DNA of 64,000 nt, taken from positions 62,001-126,000 of the forward strand of contig NZ_WARX01000031.1 of NCBI RefSeq assembly GCF_009720385.1. Reading direction: 5' to 3'. The DNA comes from Catellatospora vulcania. Its GTDB lineage: Bacteria; Actinomycetota; Actinomycetes; Mycobacteriales; Micromonosporaceae. Positions within the stretch are counted from its first letter, which is position 1. Every line of letters begins with the position of its first letter. Positions 15,609 to 25,239 of the stretch are shown here, piece after piece. Under the pieces are notes generated by a model. That model was given only the letters and a program-made list of their open reading frames with translations, did not search any database and was not told the DNA's origin. Made by a program: the position numbers and the translations under genes.

Positions 15609-16700
15609 CTAGGCGGACTCGGTCTCCAGGTCCGCCAGGCGGCGGGCCTCGCGGTCGCGCCAGGCGGCCGCCATCGAGGTGCGGCCGTTGCTGCGCAGCA
15701 GCGAGCCCTCGTAGAGCCGGGCCCCGACGAACAGCACCGCCACCGTGGCCGCGGCGAGCAGCACCAGCGACGCCACCGGCTCCCAGCCCGCCGCGTCACC
15801 CTGGAACAGCCGCACCGGCATCGCGGTCGGGGCCGAGAACGGGACGTACGACAGCACCTTCATCACGGCCGGGTCGCCGCTGAACATCGTCACGGCGAAG
15901 AACGGCAGCAGGACCACCATCTGCACCGGCATCGACGCGCCGCTGAGGTCCTCCTGCCGGTTGACCAGGGCGCCGACCGCGGCCCACAGCGCCGCGAGCA
16001 TGACGAACCCGATGAGGAAGAACGGCAGGAACCAGGCGATCGCCGGCCCGAGCAGCGTCAGCAACCCGCTGTCGCCGCCGGCGATCCGCATCCCGGCCAG
16101 CGCGACCACGGCGATCAGCGCGATCTGCCCGAACGCGAGCACGGTGCCGGCCAGCACCTTGCCCGCCAGCAGCACCCGCACCGGCACCGAGGCGACCAGG
16201 ATCTCGACCACCCGGGTCTGCTTCTCCTCGGTGACGCTCTGCGCGATCTGCAGGCCGAACATCAGCGACACGAAGAAGAAGATCAGCCCGAAGAACATCG
16301 GCACCAGGACCAGCAGCGTGTCGTCGACGGCGCTCGGGTCGAGCAGTTCGACGGTGGGCCGGGTGCTGAGCGCGTTCACCAGGTCGCTGGGGGCGTCGGT
16401 CAGGGCGACCACGGTGCCGTCGCCGAGCAGCGCCGCGTCGACCTCGCCGTCGCGCACCTGGGCCCGCGCGGCCGCTTCGTCGGCGACGGTGCGCACGTCC
16501 AGACCGGCGGCGGTGACGGCGGCAGGGGCCGTCCCGGTCACCGCGACGGTCGACGCCCCGTCGGCCAGCAGCGCGGGCAGCACCGTGGCGCCGACCGAGA
16601 ACAGCAGGAAGAAAATGGTGCTGAACAGGAACGTCTTGTCGCGCAGCTTCACCCGGATCTCGCGGGCGGCCACGATGCGCACGGCTTCGAAGGTGTTCAC
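15609..16700 (-). CDS. ABC-2 type permease, NatB-like
   Basis: A 363-residue membrane protein. One N-terminal helix (KTFLFSTIFFLLFSVGATVL) precedes a roughly 130-residue extracytoplasmic part. Five to six more helices follow, with the conserved EEKQTRVVEILVASV stretch typical of NatB/YhaP permeases. The GTG at 16700 overlaps the stop of the ATPase gene (GTGA), so the two are coupled. The pair would export sodium ions or a small molecule; NatAB homologues in Bacillus extrude sodium, but many actinobacterial relatives are uncharacterised. Confidence 0.88.
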   Translation of the reverse strand: MNTFEAVRIVAAREIRVKLRDKTFLFSTIFFLLFSVGATVLPALLADGASTVAVTGTAPAAVTAAGLDVRTVADEAAARAQVRDGEVDAALLGDGTVVALTDAPSDLVNALSTRPTVELLDPSAVDDTLLVLVPMFFGLIFFFVSLMFGLQIAQSVTEEKQTRVVEILVASVPVRVLLAGKVLAGTVLAFGQIALIAVVALAGMRIAGGDSGLLTLLGPAIAWFLPFFLIGFVMLAALWAAVGALVNRQEDLSGASMPVQMVVLLPFFAVTMFSGDPAVMKVLSYVPFSAPTAMPVRLFQGDAAGWEPVASLVLLAAATVAVLFVGARLYEGSLLRSNGRTSMAAAWRDREARRLADLETESA

Positions 16701-17590
16701 TGGGCGACCTCCCGGAAGATCTCTGTGAGGGACGGGGTGACGGGGCCGAACGCGCGCACCGGGCCGCGGGACAGCGCCGCCTGCAGCACCTGCTGGTCGT
16801 CGGCGGCCGGGTCGAGCTCGAAGACCGCGTGCGCCCCGTCGAGGTCGATCAGGTGTACGCCAGGATGGTCGCGCAGCCAGCCGGCGTCGCCGTCCACGGT
16901 GAGCGTGTAGCGGGGCAGCGTGTGCTGGGCACGCAGCTGCCCGCGGGCGCCCGCGGCCCGGATCCGCCCGCCCGCGATGACGACCAGGTCGTCGCAGAGC
17001 CGCTCCACGACGTCGAGCTGGTGGCTGGAGAACAGCACCGGCACGCCCCGCTTCGTCCGGTCGCGCAGCACCTCCACCACCGTGTCCACGGCGATCGGGT
17101 CCAGGCCGGAGAACGGCTCGTCGAGCACGAGGATGTCCGGGTCGTGGATCAGCGCGGCGGCGATCTGGGCCCGCTGCTGGTTGCCCAGCGACAGCTTCTC
17201 CAGCGGGTCGTTGGCCCGCTCGCCCAGGCTGAGCCACTCGATCAGCTCCTCGCCGTTGCGGCGCACCGCGTCGCGGCCCAGCCCGTGCAGGCGGCCGAGG
17301 TAGACCAGCTGGTCACGCACGGTCATCTTCGGGTAGAGGCCGCGCTCCTCGGGCATGTACCCGACGCGCCGGCGCACCTCGCGGGTCAGCCGCGAGCCGT
17401 CCCAGGTCACCTCGCCGCTGTCGGGGGCGAGCACACCCATGATGATGCGCATGGAGGTGGTCTTGCCGGCGCCGTTCGCGCCGACGAACCCGGTCATGCG
17501 CCCGGCGGTGACGTCGAACGAGACCTCGTCGAGCACCTGCCGGTCCTCGAACCTGCGGCTCACCGCGTGGAGGCGGAGCACTTTCGTCAT
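16697..17590 (-). CDS. ABC exporter ATP-binding protein, NatA-like
   Basis: A 297-residue ATPase with GANGAGKTT (Walker A, about 38), YMPEERGLYPKMT (Q-loop region with the EERGLYP signature of the NatA/YhaQ group), LSLGNQQRAQIAAALI (signature) and ILVLDEPFSGLDP (Walker B). The C-terminal 70 residues form the extra domain found in this group. The ATG at 17590 is the first start that leaves the domain intact. It works with the permease encoded immediately downstream. Confidence 0.92.
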   Translation of the reverse strand: MTKVLRLHAVSRRFEDRQVLDEVSFDVTAGRMTGFVGANGAGKTTSMRIIMGVLAPDSGEVTWDGSRLTREVRRRVGYMPEERGLYPKMTVRDQLVYLGRLHGLGRDAVRRNGEELIEWLSLGERANDPLEKLSLGNQQRAQIAAALIHDPDILVLDEPFSGLDPIAVDTVVEVLRDRTKRGVPVLFSSHQLDVVERLCDDLVVIAGGRIRAAGARGQLRAQHTLPRYTLTVDGDAGWLRDHPGVHLIDLDGAHAVFELDPAADDQQVLQAALSRGPVRAFGPVTPSLTEIFREVAQ

Positions 17591-17678
17591 ACCCGCAGAC
17601 GGTAGGCGAGCCGTGGCGCGCTGCCGTCCACCGGTGGATCGATCTTGCATCCGTCGCGAGGAGGACCCGCGACCCACT

Positions 17679-18482
17679 TCAGGAGCCGAGCACCAGCTCG
17701 ACCACGGGCCGGTAGTCCGCCGTGCGCTCCCGCACGGGCATTCCCGCGCGGCGAAACCCCTCGTTGGTCGCGATCCGGTACATCAGCGCCCGGATCAGCA
17801 GCTGGTCGCCGCCGACCCGGTCGGCCGTCCGCTCGACCCACGCCGCAGGCGCCCCATGCCAGGTCGCCGCATCCACGACGGCCACGGCCAGCGCCCAGTG
17901 CGCCGGGCGGAAGTAGACCGGCCAGTCGATCACCGCCGGAGCCAGGCCGTCGGCGAACATCACGTTGCCCAGCAGGTCGCCGTGCACGACCTGGAACGGC
18001 AGGTCGACGGGCCGCCGCGACCGGGCCAGCGGCTCCAGCAACTCCGCCATCACCGCACCGTCCGGCAGGGGCAGTTCCGCCCAGGCGATGCGCTCGCCGT
18101 AGGTCCACGGATCGTCGCGCTCATCCAGGAACCGGGGCCGAGCGAGGCCGGCCAGGGCCTCGTGGAAGGCCTCGCCGGCGGCGAGGACCTCGTCCCAGCG
18201 CCGCGGATCAGGATGCCCGGGCGTCAGCCACCAGGCATGCCAGCCCTGCACCACCCAACCGCCGTCCCTGGCGCGCACCGGCCGGGCGACCCGGAACCGT
18301 GCCGTGTCCTCGATCTCCGACAGCACCACCGCCGCCCAGTCCGCCTCGGCCACCAGCCCGCAGCGTTTCAGGACGATCTCGCCCGAGCGCCAGGTCCCAC
18401 CCTGGCCGCCGGGCAGCAGGACGGCTCCCTCGCGGGCGCCGAACGCCGCCAGGACCTCCGGGGACGGACTCTCGCGAACCAT
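17679..18482 (-). CDS. Aminoglycoside phosphotransferase-like protein (TIGR02569-type)
   Basis: A 267-residue kinase-fold protein. The catalytic loop VVHGDLLGNVMF and the following VIDWPVYFRP match the HGDxxxxN and metal-binding D motifs of the aminoglycoside/choline kinase fold. The N-lobe lysine is probably in IVLKRCG. It resembles an actinobacterial group with no known substrate. It is a single gene between the exporter operon and the two-component system. Confidence 0.75.
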   Translation of the reverse strand: MVRESPSPEVLAAFGAREGAVLLPGGQGGTWRSGEIVLKRCGLVAEADWAAVVLSEIEDTARFRVARPVRARDGGWVVQGWHAWWLTPGHPDPRRWDEVLAAGEAFHEALAGLARPRFLDERDDPWTYGERIAWAELPLPDGAVMAELLEPLARSRRPVDLPFQVVHGDLLGNVMFADGLAPAVIDWPVYFRPAHWALAVAVVDAATWHGAPAAWVERTADRVGGDQLLIRALMYRIATNEGFRRAGMPVRERTADYRPVVELVLGS

Positions 18483-18522
18483 CCCGGCAGCGTAGTGGCG
18501 AGTCGATCACCTGTCGCGGGAC

Positions 18523-19197
18523 TTAACCGCCCGGGGTGACCACGCCGTGCTCGTACGCGAACACCACCGCCTGGGTGCGGTCGCGCAGCCGCAGCTTCGC
18601 CAGCACCCGGCTGACGTGCGTCTTCACGGTCGCCTCACCCAGGAACAGCCGGCCGGCGATCTCCGCGTTGGTCGCGCCACCGGCCAGCAGGATTAGCACC
18701 TCGTACTCGCGCGGGGTCAGCTCCTTCAGCTCCTGCGCCGACGCCGCGGGCACCGCCGCGGCGGGCCGGGCGAACTTCGCGATGACCCGCCGGGTTATCT
18801 CCGGGGCGAGCAGCGCGTCGCCGCGCGCCAGCACCCGCACCGCCTCGATCAGCGCCTCCGGCGAGCCGTTCTTCAACATGAACCCGCTCGCCCCGGCCTG
18901 CAACGCGGCGAACAGGTAGTCGTCGCGGTCGAACGTGGTCAGGATCAGCACGGCCGGGCCGTCGCCCGCCGCGGTGATCCGGCGGGTCGCCTCCAGCCCG
19001 TCGACGCCGGGCATCTCCACGTCCATCAGCACCACGTCGGGAGCGGTCGACGCGGCCAGCGCGACGGCCTGCTCCCCGTCGGCCGCCTCGCCGACCACCT
19101 CCAGGTCGTCCTCCGTCTCCAGGATGACCCGGAAACCGGTACGCACCAGCCGGTGGTCGTCGGCCACCAGGATCCGGATGGCGCCCGCCTCGCTCAT
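18523..19197 (-). CDS. Two-component response regulator, NarL/LuxR family
   Basis: A 224-residue regulator. The receiver has the acidic pair DD at 13-14, the phosphorylation site Asp59 in VVLMDVEMPG and the conserved Lys in FMLKNG. The output is a LuxR-type helix-turn-helix (LTPREYEVLILLAGGATNAEIA, then GEATVKTHVSRVLAKL). Its ATG overlaps the kinase stop by 4 bases. It is the obvious partner of the upstream kinase; target genes are unknown. Confidence 0.95.
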   Translation of the reverse strand: MSEAGAIRILVADDHRLVRTGFRVILETEDDLEVVGEAADGEQAVALAASTAPDVVLMDVEMPGVDGLEATRRITAAGDGPAVLILTTFDRDDYLFAALQAGASGFMLKNGSPEALIEAVRVLARGDALLAPEITRRVIAKFARPAAAVPAASAQELKELTPREYEVLILLAGGATNAEIAGRLFLGEATVKTHVSRVLAKLRLRDRTQAVVFAYEHGVVTPGG

Positions 19198-20492
19198 GCC
19201 ACCGCCTCCGCCGTGGCCGGGCACACCGGCTCCGCGGCCAGCGGGAAGCGGGCCCGCACCCGGTAGCCGCCCTGCGGCCGGGGACCGGCCTCCAGGGTGC
19301 CGTCGTGCGCGGCGACGCGCTCGCGCATGCCGATCAGCCCCAGGCCGCTGCCGGGCTGGTTCACCCGCCCGCCACGGCCGTCATCGGTGGACTCCACCTC
19401 CAGCTCCTGCGCCAGATAGCGGATCCGCACGTCGATGGTCGTCGCCCCGGCGTGCTTGAGCGTGTTCGTCACCGACTCCTGCACGATCCGGTACGCCGCC
19501 TGCGACAGCGAATCCGGCAGCGGCACCGGCACCCCGAACACGCCGAACCGGGCGGTCAGGCCCGCGTCCCGGGCCCCCGCCAGCAGGCTCTCCACCCGGT
19601 CGACGCCGACCGTGGCGGGACCCTCGTCGGTGCCCGTGCCCCGGCGCAGCAGGCTGAGCATGCGGCGCAACTCGTCCACCGCCGTACGCGCGCTCTGCTC
19701 GATCGCCGCGAGCGCGGTGCGCGCCCGCGCCGGGTCCTTGTCCATCACCCGGCGGCTCGCCGCGGCCTGCACCCCCATCACCGACACGTGGTGGGCGACC
19801 ACGTCGTGCAGCTCCCGGGCGATCCGCAGCCGCTCGCCCATCACCGCCCGCTCCCCCGCCTCGTCGCGGGCCCGGCGCAGCTGTTCGGCCTGCACCTCCA
19901 GCTGGTACTCCCGCCGCGCCGACACCCAGGCCGTCTCGCCGAAGAAGTACGCGAACCCGAAGACCAGAGCATTGACCAGCACCGCGTTGACGATCGCGGC
20001 GAGCAGCGGCGGCACCGGACCGGCCGCGTCGGCGAACGCGTCCGACGGCACCGAGTCGATCTCCAGCCAGATCGACAGCAGCAGCCAGCCGAGCATCACC
20101 GCGATGATGCCCGCCCGCACCTGCCGCGAGCGGCGGTGATCACCCGCCCACGCCCCGGCGGTGTAGATCGCGCAGAACAGCGCGCCGGACGACAGCTGCA
20201 TCTCCGGCGCCGCCCGGACCTGCGCGACGATGAAAGCCGCCGACACCACCAGCACGACCGGGAGCGGGAAGCGGCGGCGCACCGCCAGGGGCACCGTGAT
20301 CGCCAGCGACCAGAACACCTGCTCCGGCCAGCTCGGCGGCGGACCCAGGTGGAACGCGCCGACGCTCGTGGTCAAAGTCAGGTTGAGCAGCGCCACGGCC
20401 GTCACCGCCAGCGCGATGAACAGGTCCGCGCGCCGCTGCTCGACGGTCGGGCCGGGGCGTCGCCAGCCGTCGGGGCTCCCCAGGGTGGTCAT
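19194..20492 (-). CDS. Sensor histidine kinase, HisKA_3 type
   Basis: A 432-residue kinase with about five hydrophobic segments in the first 190 residues. A HisKA_3 dimerisation domain follows with His229 in RELHDVVAHHVSVMG, and an HATPase domain with ESVTNTLKHAG (N box) and DDGRGG / GSGLGLIGMRERV (G boxes). It senses through its membrane part, since there is no large outer domain. It forms a cotranslated pair with the NarL-type regulator. The ATG at 20492 is adopted; an earlier in-frame ATG would add a Cys-rich leader that looks non-coding. Confidence 0.92.
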   Translation of the reverse strand: MTTLGSPDGWRRPGPTVEQRRADLFIALAVTAVALLNLTLTTSVGAFHLGPPPSWPEQVFWSLAITVPLAVRRRFPLPVVLVVSAAFIVAQVRAAPEMQLSSGALFCAIYTAGAWAGDHRRSRQVRAGIIAVMLGWLLLSIWLEIDSVPSDAFADAAGPVPPLLAAIVNAVLVNALVFGFAYFFGETAWVSARREYQLEVQAEQLRRARDEAGERAVMGERLRIARELHDVVAHHVSVMGVQAAASRRVMDKDPARARTALAAIEQSARTAVDELRRMLSLLRRGTGTDEGPATVGVDRVESLLAGARDAGLTARFGVFGVPVPLPDSLSQAAYRIVQESVTNTLKHAGATTIDVRIRYLAQELEVESTDDGRGGRVNQPGSGLGLIGMRERVAAHDGTLEAGPRPQGGYRVRARFPLAAEPVCPATAEAVA

Positions 20493-20594
20493 GCCGCGAC
20501 ACTGACACACCGGAACCGCCGGACGCCAACTCGCGCACGCCCGCATACCGGACATGGTGTTGAATGTCTGGATCCCCCCGACCCTGGAGTGGCC

Positions 20595-21026
20595 ATGCCC
20601 CGCACCGTCGTGCCGCCCGTGCGGTTCCGCAGCCCGAACGCAGGCCCGGTAGGCGGGGACGGACTGCCCGAGCGGCTGGTCAAGTACGTGCCCGCGGAGA
20701 CGCTGGCGTTCTTCGTGCCGCTCGCCGCCGTGGTCGGGCCCGAACGCCGGGCTCTGCTGATCACACTCGTCGCGGTGGGCCTGGCCGGGACCGTCGGCTA
20801 CCTCTGGCTGGCCGGGCAGAAACTGCCCGCCGACGAGCGGCCGCTGCCGCACTTCTACGTGCTGGCGGGCGTGGCCTACCTGTGCTGGGCGGTGGGCACC
20901 AGCGCGCACACCGCCGCGCTGATCGGCCTGGACCAGGTCGCGGCCGGGGTCGTGCTGACGACGGCCGTGTTCCTGGTGCCGCTGGCCGACGAGCTGCTGG
21001 TACGGCTACGCCGACCGGCCGGCTGA
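20595..21026 (+). CDS. Hypothetical membrane protein
   Basis: A 143-residue protein preceded by GGAG at 6 bases. A hydrophilic start with LPERLVKYVPAETLAFFVPL leads into four hydrophobic helices. This 'KYVPAE.LA.F' opening recurs in small actinobacterial membrane proteins of unknown function. Its last 21 bases overlap the end of the convergent CHAT gene. Confidence 0.65.
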   Translation: MPRTVVPPVRFRSPNAGPVGGDGLPERLVKYVPAETLAFFVPLAAVVGPERRALLITLVAVGLAGTVGYLWLAGQKLPADERPLPHFYVLAGVAYLCWAVGTSAHTAALIGLDQVAAGVVLTTAVFLVPLADELLVRLRRPAG

Positions 21027-22283
21027 GGCACGGTAGATGCCGGGTCGGGCCCGCTCGACGGTGAGCTGGGTGTCGCCGTACATCACGTACAGCAGGCCGA
21101 GCGGGTTGCGGAAGTCGCGCAGCAGGTCCCGGCGGGCCCATACCACCGCCTCGCCCAGCGGCCGCTTGGCTTCGAGGAGGCGGCCGTAGAACGCGCGCGA
21201 AAAGGCGCTGGCCACACTATCAGGCACATCCGTCTCGGTTCCGATGAACGCCCGATGCCCTTGCCTCAGAAAGAAGTCAGGAAACGAGTAGGCCGTCAAT
21301 GGATTGGTACGGGAGGACGCACATGCGTTGAGGATGATCACCGCCCGGTCCTGGGTCGAGTCTTGTTGCTCCACTATCCGCTCAATATAGCCCTGCCGAA
21401 TTTCCTCAAACTTGATCTTACGGACCCTTCCATTCCTTGTGGACAGCTCCAGTTTGTAGTCATCGTCGAACTCCGGCGTGGTGTCACAGTGGCACGCAAA
21501 ATGGTGCATCTGCACCGGCGGATCTCCCTCAGCAGCGGAATTGCCGTCAAGTCGGCTGCCGTCGTATAGCGCTCGCACCAGCGCGGCCCGGACAGCATTG
21601 TCATCCTCCATCAACGGCCAAGGCCCCTCGACTTGCACGCGATCGCCGAGCGAGGCCAGGAAATGCTCCTCTTCGCGGGCGCTGGGCAGACCGCGGTGAC
21701 GCATAAACTGCACCGGCAGCGCCGGCTCGTTGCGCAGCACATGATCCACGGTCATTCGCGTGCGCACAATGCGGCGAACCACGGTGGCGAAGCCGACGAA
21801 CCTTCGCGCGAGCCGGACAACATCGTCGTAGTTTCTAATCTCTGGGGGCCTGCTGAGGTCAAAGATCGGCAACAGTTCCAACGGCAAGGCGTGATCACCA
21901 CACCGCATTTCTATGATCGGCACATCATGGCGAGCATCGCTCCAGTCCTCGGCCTGCCACATCGGCCAAGCCGCTCGGAACGCCTCCGCCAACTGCTTGA
22001 CCCGATCGCCGTCGTTCTGCGTGAGCAGAAACGCGAGCTGCACGCCCTTCCTGAACAGATTGAGCAACGCCGCCACGGCCCGATCGTCGCCAATGTTGAG
22101 ACGTGCCGCCTCCGACACCAGCTCCGTCAAGTATTTGGATGCCCTGCGCTGCAATCCCTGCGTTGCTCTCTCTGACAACGGAAGAAACACCGACTCTCCG
22201 GTGCGCGGGAACTCGAAGCAGACCAATAACCGCGGCTCCCTGCGGTCCTGCCGAATATCGACAGTAGCGATGACCTCACCCAT
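21006..22283 (-). CDS. CHAT-domain (caspase-like) protease
   Basis: A 425-residue protein whose C-terminal half is a CHAT domain. The histidine motif MHHFACHCD lies at 259-267 and the cysteine motif IILNACASS at 317-324 (Cys321), with FIGTETDVPDSVA afterwards as in active members. The N-terminal 180 residues show no TPR repeats. CHAT proteases act as effectors or processing enzymes in bacterial conflict systems. The ATG at 22283 overlaps the upstream gene by 8 bases; a start at 22322 would overlap by 47. Codon use is less GC-biased than in the neighbours, a sign of acquisition. Confidence 0.8.
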   Translation of the reverse strand: MGEVIATVDIRQDRREPRLLVCFEFPRTGESVFLPLSERATQGLQRRASKYLTELVSEAARLNIGDDRAVAALLNLFRKGVQLAFLLTQNDGDRVKQLAEAFRAAWPMWQAEDWSDARHDVPIIEMRCGDHALPLELLPIFDLSRPPEIRNYDDVVRLARRFVGFATVVRRIVRTRMTVDHVLRNEPALPVQFMRHRGLPSAREEEHFLASLGDRVQVEGPWPLMEDDNAVRAALVRALYDGSRLDGNSAAEGDPPVQMHHFACHCDTTPEFDDDYKLELSTRNGRVRKIKFEEIRQGYIERIVEQQDSTQDRAVIILNACASSRTNPLTAYSFPDFFLRQGHRAFIGTETDVPDSVASAFSRAFYGRLLEAKRPLGEAVVWARRDLLRDFRNPLGLLYVMYGDTQLTVERARPGIYRASAGRSA

Positions 22284-23460
22284 CGACTTCACGCTCAGTC
22301 GTGTACCGCGCCGCGAGTTCAATGCTTTGCAACGTCCGGCGCTGTTGGGAGATACGAACCCACAGCCACGGCGGCGGCTGAAAAGGCGACGAAAGCGGTC
22401 CTATCGAAAACTCCACCCTGCGCGTGCCTCCATGTTCGATTACAACAGTTCTTCCCGATTGTCGCCACGTGGGGTGATCGCTGTCGATTTCCAAATCAAA
22501 TTGGACACGCGGCTGAGTCTCGCCGTCAGTGACCGAGACTTTTTCGGCGATCGGGCTCCGAGGTGTCGGAGAGATGGTGACCGCGACCTGAAACCCTCGG
22601 GCCGGATCGATCCGGATATTGCGTTTCTCGCCGGGGTCCACCGAAGCTCCGTCACCATGGACGGCCACACTGAGCCATCCACTGAAATTGACCAGCGGCT
22701 TTCCGTGCAGGATCTCCCTCACCGCGTCTCGAAGATCGTTGCGGTCGATTCGCGCCTCAACCGGAAGAGCGGGAGATCCTAGCGAGAAATCGCCGGGTTG
22801 CCCGAGCTCGCGAGCCTGTCGCGCCTCGACTGCCGCTGGCTCATAGACCTCTTCGATGATCCGCAAGTAGAGTTCGGTCGGATCGGGCAGGTCAGCGAGG
22901 GTTCTCATCCCGCTGCGCCGGCCCGCACCGGTTATGACCAGGCTCCCGTATCCGAGCAAACTGCCAAGCGGAGACTGCACGCATGTCACGTCCGCCATAC
23001 TCGACAGCGGCAATGTCGACGCGCGCCGGAAGAACACTCCGCGCAGTACGATTATTCGCTTGTCGGTGAGGATTAACCGTCCGAAATGAAACTCAGCGAA
23101 TCCGACCACGATTGCCAGTGCACCGGCCACTGCGATTACGATGAGCAACGTTTCGGTGTAGCCGGGCCGTATCTGTTGCATTACCAGCCGAGACCCGAGA
23201 CCTGCATATATCGAGACAACCACTGCGGACCTAATCGGAGCGAACAGGTGTCGCTGCCACTCCCCCCGGCAGCGTTCACCGGGAAACAGATAGGCCGCAA
23301 CCCATGCCGTCGGCCTATCATCTGCCCCCACCGGAGCATGGGATCCTCTTAGCAGGAACCCCTGCTGTGAAGACTGCGCTTCCCACAAGTCGGCCACGTC
23401 GACGGCCGTTTGCGCCCAGCGCTCCTCCAACGGCAGTCGTGCGCCCTCACGCTGAACCAT
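22276..23460 (-). CDS. Membrane protein with bacterial PH domain, partner of the CHAT protease
   Basis: A 394-residue protein. Two hydrophobic helices (about 78-92 and 103-124) are followed by a bacterial PH-like domain (LILTDKRIIVLRGVFFRRASTLPLSSM pattern: LTDKRI, then LGYGSLVITGAG and LPDPTELYLRI). The C-terminal 150 residues form a beta-rich segment ending in PPWLWVRISQQRRTLQSIEL. That last pattern resembles the Ig-like adaptor segment that sits in front of CHAT domains in other actinobacterial proteins; here it is on a separate polypeptide. It is translated just ahead of the CHAT protease and would hold it at the membrane or sense damage there; that part is inference. Confidence 0.6.
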   Translation of the reverse strand: MVQREGARLPLEERWAQTAVDVADLWEAQSSQQGFLLRGSHAPVGADDRPTAWVAAYLFPGERCRGEWQRHLFAPIRSAVVVSIYAGLGSRLVMQQIRPGYTETLLIVIAVAGALAIVVGFAEFHFGRLILTDKRIIVLRGVFFRRASTLPLSSMADVTCVQSPLGSLLGYGSLVITGAGRRSGMRTLADLPDPTELYLRIIEEVYEPAAVEARQARELGQPGDFSLGSPALPVEARIDRNDLRDAVREILHGKPLVNFSGWLSVAVHGDGASVDPGEKRNIRIDPARGFQVAVTISPTPRSPIAEKVSVTDGETQPRVQFDLEIDSDHPTWRQSGRTVVIEHGGTRRVEFSIGPLSSPFQPPPWLWVRISQQRRTLQSIELAARYTTEREVDG

Positions 23461-23985
23461 CCCGTTCGGACATCACCTCGGACGCAGACATGCGGTCATG
23501 CTACGGAAGAGCCGGAAAATCCGGATCGCCCGTCAGGGCAAGTCAGACCGTCTTGACTTCGACCCCGTCCTTCAAGATACTTCTTGCGTGAAGCATCCCC
23601 GCTGACGCGGCGAAGCGATCACTCCTTCCCGAATAGCTCGCCGAGCCGATGCCACGACCGCACGCGATGCGGTCCGATGGCGTCGGCTTACGCTGTTTTT
23701 GCAGGTCAGCTGCCAGATTTCACACGGACAGATACAGCGTATCAACGCCGATGAAACAGAACTGAAATCGCGCTCCCCGACGCTAGCCGTGCCTGGCATT
23801 CAGGCGGACGCCGACGGGCCGGCACAACCGGACGAAGCATCCGCTGCGCGCTGCCGGCATCCGCATAGGACCGATCTCGCACCGCCACGGGCCGGCACGC
23901 GCCACGCCGAGGACGCCGACGTCTCCCGCCCCCAGGTGCTTCTCCCCCTTGACCTGTGCTCCGCCGATTCAGGGAGATACCCCAG
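23461..23985. other. Gene-free stretch before the urea operon
   Basis: 525 bases of lower GC than the surroundings. I find no convincing gene; the short frames lack codon bias and ribosome sites. It should hold the promoter of the CHAT pair (left side) and of urtA (right side), including a possible GlnR site at 23730-23767. Confidence 0.6.
23730..23767. promoter_or_regulatory. Possible GlnR box upstream of urtA
   Basis: Four 5-base half-sites at 11-base spacing: GATAC, TCAAC, GAAAC, GAAAT, each separated by 6 bases. This copies the layout of actinobacterial GlnR sites (gTnAC-n6-GaAAC repeats); the last two half-sites fit well and the first two poorly. GlnR control of urease genes is known in Streptomyces. 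Confidence 0.35.
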
Positions 23986-25230
23986 ATGCTCAGATTCCAC
24001 CGACGCCGCCTCGCGGCCTGCAGCGTCGCCCTGGCCGCCGCGCTGGCCGTCAGCGCCTGCGGCAGCAAGACCGGCGAAAGCGACTCCACCGGCGGCGTCA
24101 CCGCCGACACCTCGGGCGACACCGTCAAGGTGGGCCTGCTCAACTCGCTGTCGGGCACCATGGCCATCAGCGAGGTCACCGTCCGCGACGCCATCATGCT
24201 GGCCGTCGAGGAGATCAACGCCGCGGGGGGCGTGCTCGGCAAGAAGATCGCACCGGTCGGTGAGGACGGCGCCTCGGACTGGCCCACGTTCGCCGAGAAG
24301 GCGGAGAAGCTGATCAAAGTGGACCGGGTGGCGGCCGTTTTCGGCTGCTGGACCTCGGCCAGCCGCAAGGCCGTGAAGCCGGTCTTCGAGGAGAACAAGG
24401 CGCTGCTGTTCTACCCGGTGCAGTACGAGGGCCTGGAGCAGTCGCCGTACATCTTCTACACCGGCGCGACCACCAACCAGCAGATCGTGCCCGGCCTGGA
24501 CTACCTCAAGGCGCAGGGCAAGAAGTCGGTCTACCTGGTCGGCAGCGACTACGTCTTCCCGCGCACCGCCAACAAGATCATCAAGGCGTACGCGGAGGCC
24601 AACGGACTCAAGGTGCTCGGTGAGGACTACGCGCCGCTGGGCAGCACCGAGTTCGGCACGATCGTCAACAAGGTCAAGGCGTCCAAGGCCGAGGCCGTGT
24701 TCAACACCCTCAACGGCGACAGCAACGTGGCCTTCTTCAAGGAGTACAAGTCCGCGGGCCTGACCGCCGCGTCGATGCCGGTCGTGTCGGTGTCGATCGC
24801 CGAGGAAGAGGTCAAGAGCATCGGCACGCAGTACCTCGCGGGCCAGCTCACGGCGTGGAACTACTACCAGACCACCACGGGCGCGGCCAACGACAAGTTC
24901 GTCAAGGCGTACAAGGCGAAGTTCGGCGCGGACAAGCCGACCAGCGACCCGATGGAGGCCGCGTACGTGTCGGTCTACCTGTGGAAGGCCATGGTCGAGA
25001 AGGCCGGCTCGTTCGACGTCGAGAAGGTGAAGGGCGCGTCCGACGGCATCACCTTCGAGGCTCCCGAGGGCCTGGTCACGATCGACGGTGCGACGCAGCA
25101 CATCCACAAGACCGCGCGCATCGGCAAGATCGGCGACGACGGCCTGATCACCGAGGTGTGGAACTCCGGCGGGCCGGTCAAGCCGGACCCGTACCTCAAG
25201 GGCTACACCTGGGCCGGCGGCCTGTCCTGA
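23986..25230 (+). CDS. urtA: Urea ABC transporter substrate-binding lipoprotein UrtA
   Basis: A 414-residue binding protein. AGGGAGA lies 8 bases before the ATG, and the lipobox is AVSACGS. The mature part begins [19 protein letters not shown] and carries the UrtA hallmarks [19 protein letters not shown] and [14 protein letters not shown], with [10 protein letters not shown]. These separate UrtA from amide- and leucine-binding relatives. It captures urea outside the membrane. It heads a compact operon with the transporter and urease genes. A hairpin just after the gene may raise its transcript level over that of urtBCDE. Confidence 0.96.
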   Translation: MLRFHRRRLAACSVALAAALAVSACGSKTGESDSTGGVTADTSGDTVKVGLLNSLSGTMAISEVTVRDAIMLAVEEINAAGGVLGKKIAPVGEDGASDWPTFAEKAEKLIKVDRVAAVFGCWTSASRKAVKPVFEENKALLFYPVQYEGLEQSPYIFYTGATTNQQIVPGLDYLKAQGKKSVYLVGSDYVFPRTANKIIKAYAEANGLKVLGEDYAPLGSTEFGTIVNKVKASKAEAVFNTLNGDSNVAFFKEYKSAGLTAASMPVVSVSIAEEEVKSIGTQYLAGQLTAWNYYQTTTGAANDKFVKAYKAKFGADKPTSDPMEAAYVSVYLWKAMVEKAGSFDVEKVKGASDGITFEAPEGLVTIDGATQHIHKTARIGKIGDDGLITEVWNSGGPVKPDPYLKGYTWAGGLS

Positions 25231-25239
25231 TCCACCCGC

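Noticed and set aside
23572-23799. Open frame of 75 codons on the minus strand before urtA
   Set aside because: No codon bias and no ribosome site; composition like the surrounding non-coding sequence.
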